Shown here: one piece after another, positions 54,129-64,000 of the stretch
How positions within the stretch are numbered: the first letter of the stretch is position 1
Layout of the letters: every line of letters begins with the position of its first letter
Made by a program: the position numbers and the translations under genes
The notes under the pieces: generated by a model
Databases searched by the model: none
Seen by the model: the letters and a program-made list of their open reading frames with translations, nothing else
Told to the model about the DNA's origin: nothing
Origin: Mycolicibacterium doricum
GTDB taxonomy: Bacteria > Actinomycetota > Actinomycetes > Mycobacteriales > Mycobacteriaceae
Assembly: GCF_010728155.1 (NCBI RefSeq)
Contig: NZ_AP022605.1
Span: 2,108,001-2,172,000, forward strand
Direction: 5' to 3'
DNA length: 64,000 nucleotides

Positions 54129-54132
<4 letters not shown>
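52375..54132 (+). CDS. ABC-F family ATPase (Uup-like)
   Basis: 585 aa from ATG 52375 (MANLINVEKV). Two nucleotide-binding domains. The first has GRNGDGKTTLLQ, DLSGGERRRVALA and VLDEPTNHLD; the second has GVNGTGKTSVLR, DLSGGERRRLQFL and LLDEPTNDLD. No membrane helices. A C-terminal coiled coil (AKEMNRIENQLAKLDAQIAKLHG to SRKEQLEEAWLAAA) marks the Uup group. ABC-F proteins act on the ribosome E-site, in antibiotic protection or translation control, not in transport. The first Walker A has Asp where Ser/Cys is usual (NGDGK). It is convergent with the argH-linked gene, overlapping by 4 bases. Confidence 0.92.
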
Positions 54133-57146
<3,014 letters not shown>

Positions 57147-57159
57147 GACCAATCTCCTC

Positions 57160-59877
<2,718 letters not shown>

Positions 59878-59881
<4 letters not shown>

Positions 59882-60767
59882 GTACTCACCACCTTGGTGC
59901 CGGTCCCCTCGTCGGTGAACAGTTCGACCAGCACACAGTGTTCGACACGGCCGTCGATGACGTGGGCGCTGGGCACACCGTCGGTGACCGCGCGCAGGCA
60001 TGCCTCGATCTTGGGGACCATTCCGGCCTCCAGCGTCGGCAAGAGCTTCGTCAGTTCAGCGGTGTCGATCTGGTTCACCAGCGAGTTGCGGTCCGGCCAG
60101 TCCGTGTAGAGCCCTTCGATGTCGGTGAGCATCAGGAGTTTCTCGGCGTTCAACGCGGCCGCCAGCGCAGCCGCAGCGGTGTCGGCGTTGATGTTGTGCA
60201 CCACGCCGTTCACGTCTGGCGCGATCGTCGACACCACCGGGATACGGCCGGCCGAGATCAGGTCGAGGACGGCTTCGCTACTGACGTGCTCGACGTCGCC
60301 GACCAGTCCGATGTCGGTGGACACCCCGTCGACGATGACGTCGCGGCGCACTGCGGTGAACAAATGTGCATCCTCGCCGGTGATGCCGACGGCGTACGGT
60401 CCGTGCGTGTTGATCAGCCCGACGAGTTCGCGGCCGACCTGCCCGAAGAGCACCATCCGTGCCACGTCGAGCACTTCTGGTGTGGTCACCCGGAAGCCAC
60501 CCCGAAAGTCGCCGGGGATGCCGAGGCGTTGGAGCATGGCGCTGATCTGCGGACCGCCACCGTGGACGACGACGGGGTGGACGCCGCAGTTGCGCAGGAA
60601 CACCATGTCGGCGGCGAACGCGGCCTTGAGGGTGTCGTCGGTCATGGCGTTGCCGCCGTATTTGATCACGACGATCTTGCCGTGCAGTTGTTTGAGCCAC
60701 GGCAGCGCCGCGGCGAGTACCTGAGCTTTGGTCGCGGTCGCGGTCGCGTCGGACTCGGTGCCCGCGC

Positions 60768-60771
<4 letters not shown>
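59878..60771 (-). CDS. argB: acetylglutamate kinase
   Basis: 297 aa. Nucleotide and substrate motifs are [92 protein letters not shown] and [12 protein letters not shown]. It phosphorylates N-acetylglutamate and is the usual feedback-inhibited step. It begins [17 protein letters not shown] and overlaps argJ by 4 bases. Confidence 0.97.

Positions 60772-64000
<3,229 letters not shown>

Overview
The window reads as chromosome from a fast-growing, high-GC mycobacterium (Mycolicibacterium-like). The evidence is the gene order, recalled from M. tuberculosis: pheT-argCJBDFR-argG-argH, an Rv1683-like fusion, tyrS, a TPR protein, HAD phosphatase, tlyA, nadK, recN, steA, mctB, pyrG, NUDIX, xerD, then parA/scpA/scpB/pseudouridine synthase/cmk/der. 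An rRNA operon sits directly downstream of tyrS, the usual place of rrnB in fast growers. No database search was possible; family names come from motifs and recalled synteny.

Layout. 1-2.9 kb is a stress/sigma-factor neighbourhood: SpoIIE-type phosphatase fragment, CsbD-like protein, SigB/SigF-type sigma factor and a STAS protein. 2.9-9.9 kb is mixed accessory DNA: a decayed IS200/IS605 transposase, a glutamine cyclotransferase-like lipoprotein, a membrane acyltransferase, a secreted protein, a small zinc-ribbon protein, a membrane Ser/Thr kinase with an unusual charged tail, and a small Rpf. 10-14.3 kb is a GntR regulator divergent from a Nramp-like transporter, pxpB, pxpC and a DUF1445 protein, a 5-oxoproline-type operon without pxpA. 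14.4-16.8 kb holds two conserved hypotheticals and a Phd/PIN toxin-antitoxin pair.

17.19-20.99 kb is the most interesting part. An intact tRNA-Pro(GGG) gene (20919-20992) and a 38-bp copy of its 3' end (17191-17228) flank a 3.7-kb island. It carries a DUF1778/GNAT toxin-antitoxin pair and a TOTE-type primase-helicase gene broken by an in-frame stop and a 20-bp tandem duplication. There is no integrase.

21.3-40.7 kb is core genome: two TauE/SafE permeases, then the der-to-parA chromosome segregation and translation operon, a divergent O-methyltransferase, and the long leftward run from the TPR gene to xerD, many genes overlapping by 4 bases. 40.8-46.5 kb is the rRNA operon (16S-23S-5S, leftward) with a terminator and a recognisable promoter. 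46.6-49.1 kb is tyrS, mpg, a Trm112-like protein and an exported protein. 49.2-54.5 kb is the hydrolase/acyl-CoA synthetase fusion divergent from an ABC-F ATPase. 54.1-64 kb is the arginine biosynthesis cluster, almost entirely overlapping, with an ARG-box-like palindrome before argC and a five-copy 27-bp minisatellite in the 3' end of argD. The pheT end is cut by the window.
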